From positions 124,001 through 188,000 of the forward strand of contig JAESUZ010003887.1 in assembly GCA_017311185.1 (NCBI GenBank): a DNA stretch of 64,000 nt, given 5' to 3'. This document shows, piece by piece, positions 20,401 through 33,737 of the stretch. The DNA is from Proteles cristata cristata (lineage: Eukaryota; Chordata; Mammalia; Carnivora; Hyaenidae). Both the position numbers and the translations under genes were made by a program. The notes below the pieces were generated by a model. That model did no database searches and was not told where the DNA came from. It was given only the letters and a program-made list of their open reading frames with translations. Positions within the stretch are counted from its first letter, which is position 1; each line of letters opens with the position of its first letter.

Positions 20401-23004
20401 GTCAGTCTCTGCCTGTGACTACCATGCATGTGTCACAGTGTGACTGCACTGAATTCCTGAACCTGAAGAGCTGAGAACCGGGGCTCAAACACCCGCCGAG
20501 GCAGACATTGTGGGAGGTTGTCCCTGGTCAGCCAGGAAGCCATTTTCAATATGAAATCACCATGTTCACTATTCACCACTGCCCCTTATTGAGGAAGAAT
20601 CATGGGTTTTACATTTTTGCAGAATAAGAACATAAACCATTGCGAAAGCTTATGAGTTGACTCCACAGTAAGACCTAAGTGGGAGAATAATCTGATGACC
20701 ATGTACCCAAACCTTTACATCTGAGATGACCAAGGAGGGTAACAAGACAATTTTCAGATCATTCCATTTCTAACACTGGCCTCTGGCTGGATTCAGCACA
20801 CTGTGTCCCAGAAGAAGGTCAGACAGCTCCATGGCGGTCCTTCAAGAACCCTGGTCCTGGCCCCTCTTCTCACACCCATTCTGGTATGATGTGTCTGGCC
20901 TGCCCACGGCTGGAGGAATTCCTTGAGGTTAAATGATGAAACATCAAAGAATCCCTCCAAGAAAAAGGCACAACTTCAAGAAAAAGGTACACCTCTTCAT
21001 GGATGAATAGTGAGGGTCACCTCTCAGGCTGCCCCTGGTCTGTCTCCTCTGCTGCCCCTGCTGGCCAGCTGTCAGTATAACAGACACCCTCTCTCCCTCA
21101 GCCCTCCCCTCTGTGTCCGTGCAACCCCCACTGATTCCGACAAGTCTTGCTGTTGCTATAGTAACTCTACCCAGCCTGCTTGTTTCACATTTCTGAGCCC
21201 AGAATGCATCCTGTCATCTTGTCCGAATGCCTGGGGCCGGCTTGATTTGGGGGCGGAGGGGGGGGAGGTTTAGTTAGATTGGACAATTTCATGTCCCTCA
21301 GCCACTTGGCCTTGGTGGAAGAAAGCAGAATGTTCAGTGTGGTTTCTTATGTGCGTTAGCCCTTTACATCCCAGCCACACCATGAGACATTCCCTGCTTG
21401 ACTTCCCCATATGTTCCTCCTTTTCCAGTGTTCCTCTGGCCCTTCCCATGTAACTGTCCTCCTTAACCCAATGAATCCTCCAGAGGCCTCCAGATCCTGC
21501 CCCCCACTGACTCAGATCTAGAGGTAAGTGTGGGGTTTGTGGCAAAAGAAATGATGGAAGTAGTAACCTAAGAACAGAAAACTTGGTTCTCTGGGCCAAC
21601 TCTCAGAGTCCCACAGCCCGGCAACAAATACGGGGTATACAAAGATATAGGAATCATTGACCTTATTTATCCCCACGTGTTAGGGATAGTCTCCCAGGAT
21701 CCCTAATTTTCTCTAGGTCATTTCCAGGATTTCCCTGGGCTATTGACATTAACCCCTCTTCCCTCCCCACCCTTCATATTAAGTATTTTGTCATAGTTAA
21801 CTTGCTGAATGTTGAATGTAATTTTTCAAAACTCTCTCGCCAGGATCTTAAACTGTTGTGACCCCTAATATATTAGTGTACCCAATTCCTAACCACTCCT
21901 CAGAAGCAAAGCAAACACATCTCTCTTCTTTGCCCATCAAATGACTTAATTCTGGCAACCTCCAGCATCCTGACAGCCTCTGGAGATGGTGCCAGCCATC
22001 TTTGGAGAGGACCCCACATGGTGGCTTCAGAGCTAGTGTTGGACGCTCACTCACAGTTGTAGCACACAAATAGATACTTCAAAACCATTTGAAATTGACT
22101 GCTTTTAGGCAGAACACGCACATTTTTTTTTAATAGTCTCACTGCGCCACCTTGTCTTTTTACGTTGTGATATGTCACTAAGTGACCTCCTTAATCTGCA
22201 AAGGCATTCTTGTTTGCACCTTCTGGAACAAGGGTTCGTTACCCCTTGGCCAGTGGCAGTATGTCTCGGCCCTGCTGTGAACCCTTGCCTGCACTGAGCT
22301 TCATAGACTCCCGCTTGCTGAATAAAAATCCATCCTTTGGAGCCAAGGTCTGAGACACAAGATATTATTCATATGCAGGGTCAGATGCTAAAAAAGTTTC
22401 TGCTTTAAATAGGAACTGGTTCTCAGTCACGTTATTAATACACTGAGATAATTACAGGTCTCCTGACATAAATCCAGGAGAAGAGTAATTGATTTAGGGA
22501 CTGCCTGGAGTCCATTCTATCAAGCTTCCCCTTGATATAATGTCCTCAGGAACTTGGGAAGCATTGTCTCTGAGGCTGTCCCCCAGATTTTAGTGGGTAC
22601 GGGCCCCTGCTGGAACCTTCCAGCTGGGCTGGCCACAAGGTAAGGTGGGAGAGGTGGGTGGTGGGCGCAGTAAGGTTTGGGAAGTGGGATGCACAAAATT
22701 CACAGAAGGAGGCTCAGTAAACCAAGTTTCAGAATCTGGAAGGATATGAGACAGAAGAGGAAATGCTAAATGTGGTAGACAGCTCTCTTGACCAGGGGCA
22801 TTTCAAATGGGACCCATGAACTTGGGTGGGGAAAAAAAATCACATCTTTCATTTGACTAACTTCTAACTGTAATCGAGCATGTGCTTCAATTATGAAAGC
22901 AGAGAAACCACAGTAGTGTTAGTGGGAACAGAGAGATTGGTGCCAATGGAAATCAGCTGTTTTCATCATGGTACCATTTTTCCGATACTTCAAAATAGTA
23001 TTTC
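20401..23004. other. Single-copy-like DNA, no gene seen
   Basis: No named repeat or exon is recognised in about 2.6 kb. It includes a G-run cluster at about 21251-21267 and a patch at about 22420-22530 that looks like even-composition single-copy sequence. Open frames are short. Confidence 0.45.
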
Positions 23005-23228
23005 GGGGCACCTGGGTGGCTCAGTCAGTTAGGTGTTTGATTTCGGTTCAGGTCATGATCTCATGGTTCATGAGTTCGACTCCTGCATCAGGCTCCGTGG
23101 TGATAGCTCAGAGCCTGAAGCCTGTTTCAGATTCTGTGTCTCCCTCTCTCTCTGCCTCTCTCCTGCTCATGCTCTGTCTCTCTGTCTCTCTCTCAAAAAT
23201 AAACACTTAAAAATTTAAAAAAAAAAAA
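23005..23228 (+). mobile_element. Felid-type tRNA-derived SINE (older subfamily)
   Basis: Head GGGGCACCTGGGTGGCTCAG, body GATAGCTCAGAGCCTGAAGC, CT tract, then CTCAAAAATAAACACTTAAA and an A tail. Target duplication AGTATTTC lies at 22997-23004 and 23229-23236, possibly longer in the A-rich flanks. Two overlapping open frames here are SINE-derived. Confidence 0.95.
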
Positions 23229-23236
23229 AGTATTTC

Positions 23237-25274
23237 TACTTAGCCCTAAATTCTTAATTACTTATTAAAACTGCCTCTAGAGTAACCCCCATTTAGTGGG
23301 TTAAGCACATCTATTCCTATATTCAAAATTAAAACTTTTGATATTGCATGTAATATATATTAATATATATTTGGTATATTTTTTATTATATATATATACA
23401 TACGAGGTTCCTTCATAATCTTATCCTTTTCATGTTGAACATTTGAAAATATTCTTCTAAGAAGAGGTCCTTTGTATATCACCACTGTGTAAGGGGTCCA
23501 TGTCTCCAGGAAGGGTCTAGAATTCCCTTAAAAGGAGAATCAACTTCTGGAGCTTATAGTTAAGGCCAGATTGAAGGGAAAGGCCTTAGAAATCTGGCTT
23601 AAGTTTCTAGATCCTTTCTAAGGAGATTCAAGGAGACACTTAAACCACAGTAGAAAATTTGAATGGTGGCATCTCAGGCATCGAGGAGATACCTTTTGAT
23701 GGAGGGCCTCAAAATGTCCCTGTAAAAATACAGTGCAGGCAAATATCCACTCTACAAGCACCCAAAGTTCCATCTCAGTTCAGATGGGGTCAGAAGGGTG
23801 AACAGAGAAAGATGTATGTGGAAGGAAGTAACAAGCACAGACCTTCAAATCACCCCAGTGTGCAGTGAGGGGAGAGCATCCATGAAGTTCCCCAGTGTGT
23901 GTGCCTCACGCTTCTCTTTCATGGACTGGTGTGGTGGGGACCCTGGATTTCACCTTGAGTCCAGCAACCTTGGGACTTGGGCACCCTCAGTGTCCAGGAA
24001 GCCTGCCCCCCCTCCCCCCAGGTGGCTATAGCCCACTGAGTCCTGAGCCACTTGGGAGCTCCCCTCCAGCTGACCCCATCATCTCCCCTCAATGGAAATG
24101 TGAACAAAACAAAAAGGCCAGGCTTCCAAAATTTGCTGGAACATTCTGCATAGGATTATTTTCCCTGTTGCATGTAGCAGCTTATTACTGAGTCACACAA
24201 TCACATTAGTGGATCACAACAAGCATTGAAATATAGAGTAGGAAATACCATGCGTCTCCCCCAAGTTAAGTATTCTCTGGTAAAACTGGGTTTTGGTTTC
24301 TACCCGGGTATGCGTGTGAGTGCCAGGTGCAGTGTAATTTGTTCCTCACTGCAGATCACAGCCAAGAGTTTGAAAAACAGTGCTGTCAGGATGCGTCTGC
24401 AGCCGCACAGAGAAATCATAGCAATGGGAAGAGAGTGTATGCTAACGTGATGATTGAATTCAAGGACTTAAACATTATTTAATGAACATTAGGAGGAAAA
24501 TGAGTATATCAAAGTCATGGGAATCCTGTATGCGGCCAACACTATGCCCCAGTTGGGCCCTCACTTGACAGAGCTCAGTAGTCAGTGGTGGCACTTGGGT
24601 GAAGAGAACCTCAAACAGCTAGAGGCTCTGGGAATGACCTCATTGTGGGGAACGCTGAGAGGGGAAAAGACATGAAGTAAATAGACAGGATGGAGAGGGC
24701 AGGCCTGAGAGTGGACAGGACACAACCTTGCCTCACTTATTTAAACTCCTGTCCTGATCTCTCCAGTGGGGACAGTGACACCAGGCTGGCTGGCCCCGTG
24801 GTAACTGGCTTCCTGATCAAATGGGGTCATGTCGAGGAAAGCCATCAGGAAGTAATGCTGTCAGCAGGGAGAGATGAGTTTCTCCTGCACAGATCAGAGC
24901 AAATGTTTAGAGCTATTTGTGTGACAATAAGAGAGAGTGCAGGCTCCAGACAAGCAGGCCCTTAGCCTCTTCCTGCTCTCATTTCTTCCAGAGCCGTTTC
25001 CAAGGGCGAATGTGGAGCTTGGGTGGCAAGCGCCACAGAGCACAGTGCGGCCTGCTGCCTGCAACATGGACATTACAAGAATGATGACCAAAGCTGAGCC
25101 GGCTTCTCCTCTATCAGTAATTTGTCACCCTTCTCCTGTGTGACTGGGCCCTGCTTATTGGTGGCCACAGGGCCCTCACAAAGACAGGTGCTGATGGACA
25201 GACCCCAAACCCAGGGGTCTTCCATATACATCCATATATATTCATTGAGAATGAAGACTCACTTAAAAAAAAAA
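23237..25274. other. Single-copy-like DNA, AT-rich low complexity at the start
   Basis: About 23340-23405 is (TA)-rich low-complexity DNA. The rest shows no named repeat or coding signal. Confidence 0.45.
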
Positions 25275-25550
25275 GTTAAAATAGATCATTAGGATGGAGC
25301 CCAATCCAGTATGACTGGTATCCTTACAGGAAGAAGAAATTGGGACCCAGACACAGAGGGAAGACCGTGCAAAAGCTCAGGGAGAAGCAGCCATCTACAA
25401 GCCAGGGAGAGAGGGCTCTGAAGAAACGTATCCCACAAACACCTTGATCTTAGACCTCTGGGCTCCAGAGCTGTGAGAAAGAGACTTCTGCTGGTTAGGC
25501 CACCCAGAATGTGGTATTGTGTTATGGCAGCCTGAGCAAACTCCTACAGA
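25275..25550 (+). mobile_element. MLT1-type MaLR LTR, 3' two thirds
   Basis: Sense orientation. CCAGTATGACTGGTATCCTT, then AAGAAGAAATTGGGACCCAG, 'gggctccagagctgtgagaaagag', 'ggccacccagaatgtggtattgtgttatggcagcc' and ACTCCTACA close the LTR. The 5' end is missing or too decayed to see. Confidence 0.85.
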
Positions 25551-25754
25551 TGGCCAGCCCTGTGGTTAAGGAAGGGTGGGTGCTACAAGATGAATTCATA
25601 CCCAGGTTGCCCAGAGCCAGTGTGTGCTGAGAGGCTCTGTGCCAGGCTTAAGAGGGAAAATGAACCAGTGCTAAGAGCCTGTGATTACCAACTACTCAAT
25701 CTTGAGCTATGTTATATACACAGTCTATACTACATACAGAGTCGAGATTGGGTG

Positions 25755-25940
25755 GTTCTCAGTAAGGGTCCCAGACCAAGAGCATCAAGAGCTCTTGGGA
25801 ACCTGTTGGAAATGACATTTTCTGGCTTCAGCCTGAGTCCACTAAATCAGTAACCCTGGGGGTGAGGCCCAGCAATTGGGCTTTATTTATCAAGACCTAT
25901 GGGTGATTCTGATGCATGCTCAAATTTGAGAACCACCACT
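25755..25940 (-). mobile_element. MER5A (hAT-Charlie DNA transposon relic)
   Basis: Both ends carry the MER5 terminal theme: GTGGTTCTCAGTAAGGGTCC at the left and 'gatgcatgctcaaatttgagaaccacca' at the right. 'gtaaccctgggggtgaggcccagcaa' sits between them. It is reverse relative to the usual consensus. Confidence 0.88.
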
Positions 25941-28218
25941 TTCCACCAACTTGGAATTAATGAACCAGAAATGTTCGTGAAGTTGTGTCATACAAAAAGT
26001 CAGGGAATTTGACCCACAGCTTTCTGAAGGGGCCCCTGTGATGTGCATACTGAAATATAAAGGGGACCTCTTCAGTCTCACAGCTCAAGATGCTCTTGTC
26101 TCAGTCAGAAGTAAGAGAGCTGTGGTGACCACAGGATCTTAGCACCTGGCTCATTCAAAATGCCTTCTTCTTTTTCCTTCCAATTCTTTTTCTGGCCAAA
26201 TCTTCTCCCACTATAGATATAGCCTTAAATAATGACACTGGTCCCTGGAAGATTTATACACTGGAAAGAATAGGGGTGGAAGAAGAGGAGAGCAAGGATG
26301 TTCTTATTTAAAGGAGTGCCTACACTATTCTAAATGCCATAAGGTAGTTTTCAAAGGTGACTTTAGGAAGCAGCTTAATAAATGTAATTTCCTTTCTCCT
26401 TTCTTCTTATTATCTAATAGCTAGAAGCATGCCAATGTGTCAGGAGAGATGGCAATTCCTCTAAAGCTACCTGTGGCTCTTTACACGGGACAAAAATGAC
26501 TAATGTCAAGACATATGTAAATATGGTTCTTCTACCTAATCTCATTTTCAAAGGGATTAGGACATAATGATAAACTAGTTCTGAAAAGGCACATTCATGT
26601 GAGACAAAAATACCTTTCTAGAACGTAACTTTCTGGCATTCTAGCTAGATTCATGGATTCTGGAAGAATGAATGTTTAGAATGCCTTCTTTCATCCTCCG
26701 AGGTACCCGCGTTCTGTGCGGATACTGGCTGAAGCGCCCCTTTCCCCTCTCTCAGTGATGGCTGCCGAGTTTCCCGTAGCTCTAGAGAGAACATTTGAGT
26801 CCGAGGACTCTGGCAAAGGTCTGGAGTGCAGGCAGTGGACACAGATGAGGGGTCCTTCAGAAAGCACATAGGTGGCTAAGTTGGTAGCCTGCTAATGATA
26901 ATTGGCACTCCAGTTCACTGTCAGTTTCTCCTGACTCTGCTGGAGTGGGATTCTGACAAACGGCACATTTGTCATAAGGGCAGCTAACACTGGCTAAGTA
27001 CTTACTATGAGTGCCACACACTGCATGACACACTTTTTTTTAACTGCCTTCCAGATATATGTATTTATTTATTCTTATTTTCCTCTTTTATGTATGGAAG
27101 TTCAAGTATAAGATAGATGTAGATTTTCTCAAGGTTTACAAAAATAAACAAAGAAAAGCAAAAAAAAAAAAAACAAAAAAACCCATTTATTTTGCATTCC
27201 ATAAAATTTGACAAGAAAGCATTTGATGGGAGGAGCAGCACGGAAAAGTTCTCCGAGGATCGTGGCCAGTGTGTGCAGGACAGTGCTGAGGCCCCTCTGT
27301 CCTTTCTCCCAGAAGATCAGTGAGTAAGTAGCTTTCCTAGATAACACAGCTGCTAAGTAGCTGAATCTGACTTAGAAGCCATGTTTTGGAGACGACACAG
27401 GTGCAAGCTGTCATCCAGCATCCGGTGACTTGGGGAGCATGGAGTGGTGTTTTTCTAGGAAGGCTGGAGAGGAAAAGAGAAGGTGCACCAAGTGGCTGTG
27501 GTGACCACAGGGACAAACCAGGTTAGGAGAGAGTAAGATTATCTACTGAGTCCAGGTCACATGGGCGTGACCACTGTAGGAAGGGAGCTATTGGCAAGGA
27601 GACCCTTTGAGAACCTCACAGACCATGCTGGAGGCACTTGGGCAGCAACCAGCAAGTCCGAAAGTCTGGAGCTGAGCAGGGAATAGAAATGGCCGACCAT
27701 GAGGAGACACAGGAGACATGGGATTTATGAATGATGAACTACAACACCCTTTCTCCTACAAGTATCCTCGACAGAGGACGGGATGTTCTCGTGTGCCTCC
27801 TCGGCCTCCACATCTACTGTATCTCTTTGCCATACAGTCTCCCCTTGAGTCCTCCTCCAAACTTCCTAGACCTTCCCCTCACCCTTCCAGGACTTCTAAT
27901 GCCTCTGTTCACTGCTGGGACCAGACCAGGGCCTTCAGCACTTCACATGCCTCAAGATGTCTCTCCACTGAGGGATCAGACTCATCCCTGTTGCTTCGTG
28001 CACCCAAGAGATCTTTGTTTCACTCCGTGAAATAAACTACCACATCATCACATTCACGGCAATCACTACTTAGAGGTTCTGCCACCACAGGGACTCCTAC
28101 CAGAGTTGACTTTGTAGGTTGGTGGCTTCTGATTTTATTTTTATAAACATCAGTTTCCATGTAAAAACATAGCAGGTCATCCCTTTATTACCTGCTTTCT
28201 TTTTTCTCTCATAGATAC
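25941..28218. other. Single-copy-like DNA with scattered MIR remnants
   Basis: Weak antisense MIR pieces appear at about 26975-27025 ('ctaagtacttactatgagtgcc') and 27305-27400 ('agtaagtagctttcctagataacacagctgctaagtag'). An A-rich run lies at about 27159-27180. No gene is seen. Frames such as 27718-28035 lack any domain. Confidence 0.45.
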
Positions 28219-28443
28219 TTCTTTGTTTTTTTAAGACAATTTTTAAAGTTTTTGTTTGTTTGTTTATTTAGAGCATGAGCAAGGGGGAGGGGCAGAGAGA
28301 GAGGGAGAGAGAGAATCCCAAGCAGGCTCCATGCTGTCAAGCACAGAGCACAATATGGGGCTCAAACTCATAAACTGTGAGATCATGACCCGAGCTGAAA
28401 CCAAGAGTCAGATGTTTAACTGACTGAACCACCCAGGCGTCTG
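28219..28443 (-). mobile_element. Felid-type tRNA-derived SINE
   Basis: Reverse orientation, long T/GTTT-rich tail, GA tract, body and head ending 'gaaccacccaggcgtct'. Target duplication TCTCATAGATAC (28207-28218) recurs as TCTCACAGATAC (28444-28455). Confidence 0.93.
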
Positions 28444-28455
28444 TCTCACAGATAC

Positions 28456-28779
28456 ATTTTACCTCGTCTTCTCTTATAATGAACCCATCCACCCCCTACT
28501 TGCTTTCTCAAACTCTCACTCTGTTGTCAGTTTCCTTTCTAAACTTTCATCGAAGCTCTACCTCGAACACTGCAGTGTCCTCCAAGCCCGGTGTGGGCTG
28601 TGCTCTCATAGAGGTACCAGGGGAACAGGGCAGTTAGCTGTCTGTTTGAGTCCCCATGACACCCAGTGCACGTCATTCTCATTCCTTCTGTATTTGATGT
28701 CAGACTTTCACCTGTGCCCTTCATTGCTTCTCCTCTGGAATCTTGCTCCATTAATCATGCTTCCTTGATAGCTTCAATA
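28456..28779. other. Single-copy-like or decayed L2 sequence
   Basis: Pyrimidine-rich sequence between two SINEs. It might be old L2 continuous with the fragment near 29200, but the match is too weak to call. Confidence 0.35.
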
Positions 28780-28977
28780 CCAATTTATTTTTATTTTTAT
28801 TTTTTATTTTGTTTTGTTTTGTTTATTTTTGAGAGTGTGGAAGGGGCAGAGAGAGAGAATCTCAAGCAGGCTCAGCACAAAGCCCAACACGGGGCTCAAT
28901 TTCACCACTGTGAAATCACAACCTGAGCTGAAATCAAGAGTCGAATGCTTAACTGACTGAGCCACCCAGGTGTCTCC
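28780..28977 (-). mobile_element. Felid-type tRNA-derived SINE
   Basis: Reverse orientation. Tail of TTTTA/GTTTT units, GGGGCAGAGAGAGAGAATCT, shortened body, and head GACTGAGCCACCCAGGTGTC. No clear target duplication was found. Confidence 0.9.
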
Positions 28978-29114
28978 TCCCTTTTTTTTAGATAGAAAAG
29001 GAGGAAAAACACCCTTTTAAATGTTCCCATCCTCAGCATGTGAACTTGGCCAATTTTTCTCATGAATCCCGCCAAAACCTCCCTTGAGCCTCTCCCTAAG
29101 GCTACTGACAGTTT

Positions 29115-29330
29115 TATTCTCAAACTTGGTCTTCACGTCTTAGCCTCTGGTCATGTCTTCAGTCTTTCATATCTCAGTATAATCAGGCTCTGGCTAGATC
29201 CCTTATAACTTCAGGGTAACTCTTCTTGCTAAGGTCACCAACAACCTCCTAATGGTAAAGTTCAATAAATTCTCCAGTCTTCATGGTCCACTCTGCTTCA
29301 TTTGGTGTGTTAGTCACTCTTCTTTCCCAA
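29115..29330 (+). mobile_element. L2 LINE fragment (ORF2 region)
   Basis: The block 'aaggtcaccaacaacctcctaatggtaaagttcaataaattctccagtct' matches the L2 reverse-transcriptase coding region in sense orientation. It has many lesions and no open frame. Confidence 0.6.
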
Positions 29331-29476
29331 AAAATGATACCATAGAGCCACATGCTATCATACACTTTATTATTTATTTATTTATTCTTTTTTCATGATC
29401 TTAGGCCTTGTGGACTCCAAGGACTTTATGCACCTGTTATAGCCATGTACCATGCAGCCATTAAATGTTGCTGGCA

Positions 29477-29477
29477 T

Positions 29478-29509
<32 letters not shown>

Positions 29510-29510
29510 A
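29477..29510. repeat. (TA)n microsatellite
   Basis: TA dinucleotides with one phase break (ATATAATATA). Copy number is probably variable. Confidence 0.95.
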
Positions 29511-31769
29511 ATGGTGCAGGTATCCCCCTTCTGCTTGCCATTACAAAGGCGGCTTGTGAACTTGCTCTTGTCCTGTATCCCTGACCAAGTCTGGCAGCGT
29601 GGGCCTTCAGTTGGGAAGAGAAGAAAGCTGAAAGGAAATGAGAAGGGACAAGAAAATGATCCATGTAAATGACCTTCTTGGTCAGAATTTTGTTCTCTTT
29701 CATGATGCTCCAGAATAGAACGTGTTCATTTGCACTTGCAATGATGTTAGTAAAATACTTAGAATACTGTCCATTCTATAGATACTATAATCCCTTGAGT
29801 CACAAAGCTTCCTGGGTGACCCAGGGCAACATCAAAATATTTCTTGGAAAGAATTTTGTGAGGGAGTGTTAGAAACACAAGATCTGGAACTAGCCAGTTC
29901 TTTCCCATATCTTCTCTGTGAGCTCCATTCCATCTTTCTTTTCCAGCCAGAAAAGCCCTCCAGAGGTAGTGTTCCAATATTTCAATTACCTAAACATCTC
30001 TCATGGACCTGTATTTCACGTGGCCCATCTCATAATGACTCTGTCTCTTCGGCCTCCATCCGGCTCGTATATACAAAAAACACATCAAACATAATTCTCA
30101 TTACATGCAGGGATTCTCAATGACTGCCTGGGTTAGGGGGGGAAAACCATCTATTGGTTGTTAGTTTTTTTTTATAACTGAGTGGGAAGCATAAATAATT
30201 TGAAAAAGCTAACTCCTTCTAGCAGATCTGAACAATTTGTCCAGTCACTGTACATAGTGAGATTTATGTTTGAACAAGCATTTCTTGGAAATATTTTAAC
30301 CAATGGTATCATCTCCAATAGCTTAAGTGATAAAGGACAAAGATGAAAAATATGAGAAAAGTTTTCATGGAATGCAATTGGACCTTTCAGGGTAGATATC
30401 TTTTTGACATTTCATAAATCAAGGTTGTCTCTGTTTACAATCAGATCCTGTTCTTGTGCCTAGTCCTTCTGAACTTGCCTCTCCTGTTTTCTCTCTCCCT
30501 CAAATTCATGTCCCTCTGATCCCGGCAAGACAAGAGACCCCGGAGGGACAGAAGAAACACCAGAGCCTCAAGAGTCTTGACATTTGTCTGCAGCTTTCCC
30601 TCTCTTACCCTTCTGGGATCCTTGTCTGTGGTCTCTCTACCACCTTCTGCAGAGTGGAAAGTTTTAATACCCTTTATCTCTTTACAAATTAACACAAAAA
30701 TTCTGCTGACAAGCTTACCCTTTCTGAGGTTTAAATCCCAGGGCTCGTGAGCTGTGACAATGTAAATGAGCATGATTTCCAAAAACTGATGAGTGAGGTT
30801 TTAAATGTCTCAGAGAAGCAACTTGCCAAGTTTTCCTTAAAGACTTCTGTAGGACAAAGTAGATGGTGAGTAGTTGCTTGCAATAGCATTCATGTGCATG
30901 TACGGTGGTGGTGGGGAAGCTATCTTTGAAGAGTAATTGCAAAGGAAAAGAGCTGGAAGAAACCTTAGGAAATAATGCACCAACAAGAACATTTTAAGGA
31001 TGAATAAAACAGAGCTGAAGAAGGTTAGATCACTTGTTCAAGGTCATGTGTCAAACATAACTTATGTCCCCTGACTCCAAACCTAGTATTTTTCTTATTT
31101 CATAAGGCAGTGGGGTACAGGATATGGAAGAATGATCTGGCACTGATAAGAAAGATTAACTTAGCTCACTGTGGAAAGAAATGGCAGGTGGCAACACAAG
31201 TCTATGCATCTATTTGGTCTAATTGCTGCCATTTGCTGGTCTCTCTGATAGCGTTCTGATGGCTTCATCTCTATTTCCTCCCCTTCCCAAAGTTAAGCCT
31301 ACTGTAAGTAGTTCATATTATTTAGCCTGAATTTAATGTTTATTCTAAACAAGAGTGGGTGCAAAGGTGGGGAAACTCTTAGGCTAGATGTTGTAAAGTG
31401 CAAAGAGCAATTAAAATTCACTGAAGCCATTTCTTCTGGACAAGAGTAGACACACACTTCTCTCATCCTCCCAGTAAGTACAACACAAACCCAGGTTTTA
31501 CCCATAAGACATACATAAGAATTTTCTCAAAGAAGAGAGCTTATGGCCAGCCCACTAGGAAACTCAAGGCCAGAGAAACTAGATGGCAGTGAGTTCCCTG
31601 GGTTTTCTTTTTGCCTTCTATATCTCATACTTGGCCTGGGACAAGCCACCAATGTGGAAGTGTCAGAGAGCATAGACAACAAAAGCCTCAGGAAAAGCCT
31701 ACTCTCTGTAACCAAAGAACCAGGAAAGGGGAAGATCAGCAAGACAGTAAACTTTTAAATATTAAGTAC
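29511..31769. other. Single-copy-like DNA with a weak MIR remnant
   Basis: No gene is recognised. About 30985-31060 ('gaagaaggttagatcacttgttcaaggtcatg') resembles antisense MIR. Frames up to 113 codons (30782-30441, minus) have no domain. Confidence 0.45.
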
Positions 31770-32763
31770 CCAACTTGAGCCAAACACAGCAGAAAAACCA
31801 TAGCCCTACTCTGTGGCAGAGACCGAGTGGGCAAGTTAGATTTCTCTCCTCCCCCAGCAGTAATAATGGGCTTCAACATCCCCACTGGGTGATGCCAGAG
31901 AAGGCCAACTAGGGAATTAGGATTTGCTTTCCCACCAAGGCAGTAATGAGCACCTCCATCCCATGATGATGGTGGAGGCCATATGGAGAGTAGTGGTGAG
32001 GCATCCCTTCCCCTCCCAGCCAGGATGGTTGGCATCAACTGGGAGGCCTATGAAGGAGGCTGAACTTCCATCTCCACCTAACACTAACCAGGAAGAAGCC
32101 CTCCTCCATCTTCCTTCTCCAAGTCAATGAAAGCTGAGCGGTAATAATGAGATAGTGCCCTCCTTTACCCACTAGCATGAGGTCAGAGGATTTTGCTAAA
32201 ATAGGAGATTTAACTCAGATCCAGAGTTTCATAATAGCCGAAAGTCCAACATTTAATTTAAAAAATCGCTCGTCATGTAAAGCAGCAGGAAGATTTCAAC
32301 TTGCATAAGACACTGAACAGATAATAACACTGAGATGACACAGGGTAAATTATCTGACAAGTCATCTATTAGCCACAACAGAAATAATTCAATGAGCAAT
32401 TAAAGACATATTTGAAACAAATGAAAACTGGAAAGTCTTGGTAGAGAAATGGAAGATATAAAGAAGAACTAAGTGGAAAATTTAATATAACTGAAATTAA
32501 AAACTCATTGGATGAACTCAATAAATAACAGGATGGAGGAGACAGGGAAAATAATCAATGAATTTGAAGCCAGGACAATAGAAATAACCCAATCTGAACA
32601 AAAGAGAAAAAAATAAACTGAAAAAGAATGAATAGAGCCTCAGAGATATCTGGGTATATAGCAAAAGATCTAACATAATCCCAGAAAGAGAGGAGAAAGA
32701 GGGTGCAGTGGAAAAGGTTTTGAAGAAATAACGGCTGAAAAAAATCCCTCAGTTTGGTAAACA

Positions 32764-32794
32764 AACATACATACATACATACATACATACATAC
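32764..32794. repeat. (CATA)7 microsatellite
   Basis: Seven tandem CATA units inside the L1M ORF1 region. The antisense frame gives a repetitive Met-Tyr-Val-Cys string that is not a gene. Confidence 0.97.
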
Positions 32795-33514
32795 AGATTC
32801 AGGAAACTGAGTAGCCCCAAACAGGATAAGCCTAGAGAATCCTTACCAAGATACATCATAATCAAACTTCTGAAAACTTGCAAAGAAGAAATCTTGAAAG
32901 CATCAAGAGATACAGGATATCTTACCTACAGAATAAAAACAATTTGAATGACAACAGATTTCTCATGAGAGGCTATAAGGAAGGCAAAACACTTCACAAG
33001 TGCTAAGAAAGAGCCATCAACCCAGAAGTCCACGTCCAGTAAACATATCCAGGAATGAAGGGGGAATCAAAGCACACTTAAATGGAGAAAGATGAAGGAA
33101 TCTTATTTCCAGTAGATATACCCTAAAAGAGCAGTGAAAGAAAGTTCTTGAAACAGAAAGGGAATGGATAGAAGAAATGTTGGAACATCAGGAAGGAGGG
33201 GAAAAGAAAAAAGGAAAGAGTAAAACTATGGTAAATACAATAACTTGCCTTCTCCTCTTGGTTTTCTGTATCACATCTAATGGGTGAAACAAAAAATATA
33301 ACACTGTTTGATGAGATTCTCAAAATATGTACAGAAAACACTTAAGAAAATTATATACAGGAGAAGATAAGGAGAAGTAGAGTTTCTATACTTTGCTTAA
33401 ATGGGTAAGATGATGACACCAGCAGATTGTGATATTATGTTCCTATTATATAATACTTAGAGCAATCAATTAAAAAAACAATACAAAGAGATACATTAAA
33501 AAAACACTATAGGT

Positions 33515-33737
33515 GGGGCGCCTGGGTGGCTTAGTCGGTTAAGCGTCCAACTTTCGCTTAGGTCATGATCTCGTGGTTCGAGGGTTCGAGCCCCGCGTCG
33601 GGCTCTGTGCTGACTGCCAGGTCAGAGCCTGGAGCCTGTTTCGGAATCTGTGACTCCCTCTCTCTCTGACCCTCCCCTGCTCACGCTGTCTCTCTTTCTC
33701 CCCTAGAAATAAATAAAAATATTTAAAAAAAAAAAGC
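33515..33737 (+). mobile_element. Young felid SINE subfamily (CCTAG type)
   Basis: Full-length, CpG-rich copy with head GGGGCGCCTGGGTGGCTTAG, body GTGCTGACTGCCAGGTCAGA and the young-type 3' end CCCCTAGAAATAAATAAAAA. Perfect 17-bp target duplication AAAAAAACACTATAGGT at 33498-33514 and 33738-33754. Confidence 0.97.

Noticed and set aside
22140..22160. Second CTCF-like site (GACAAGGTGGCGCAG on the minus strand)
   Set aside because: Only about 11 of 15 consensus positions match and the upstream half is poor; too weak to call.
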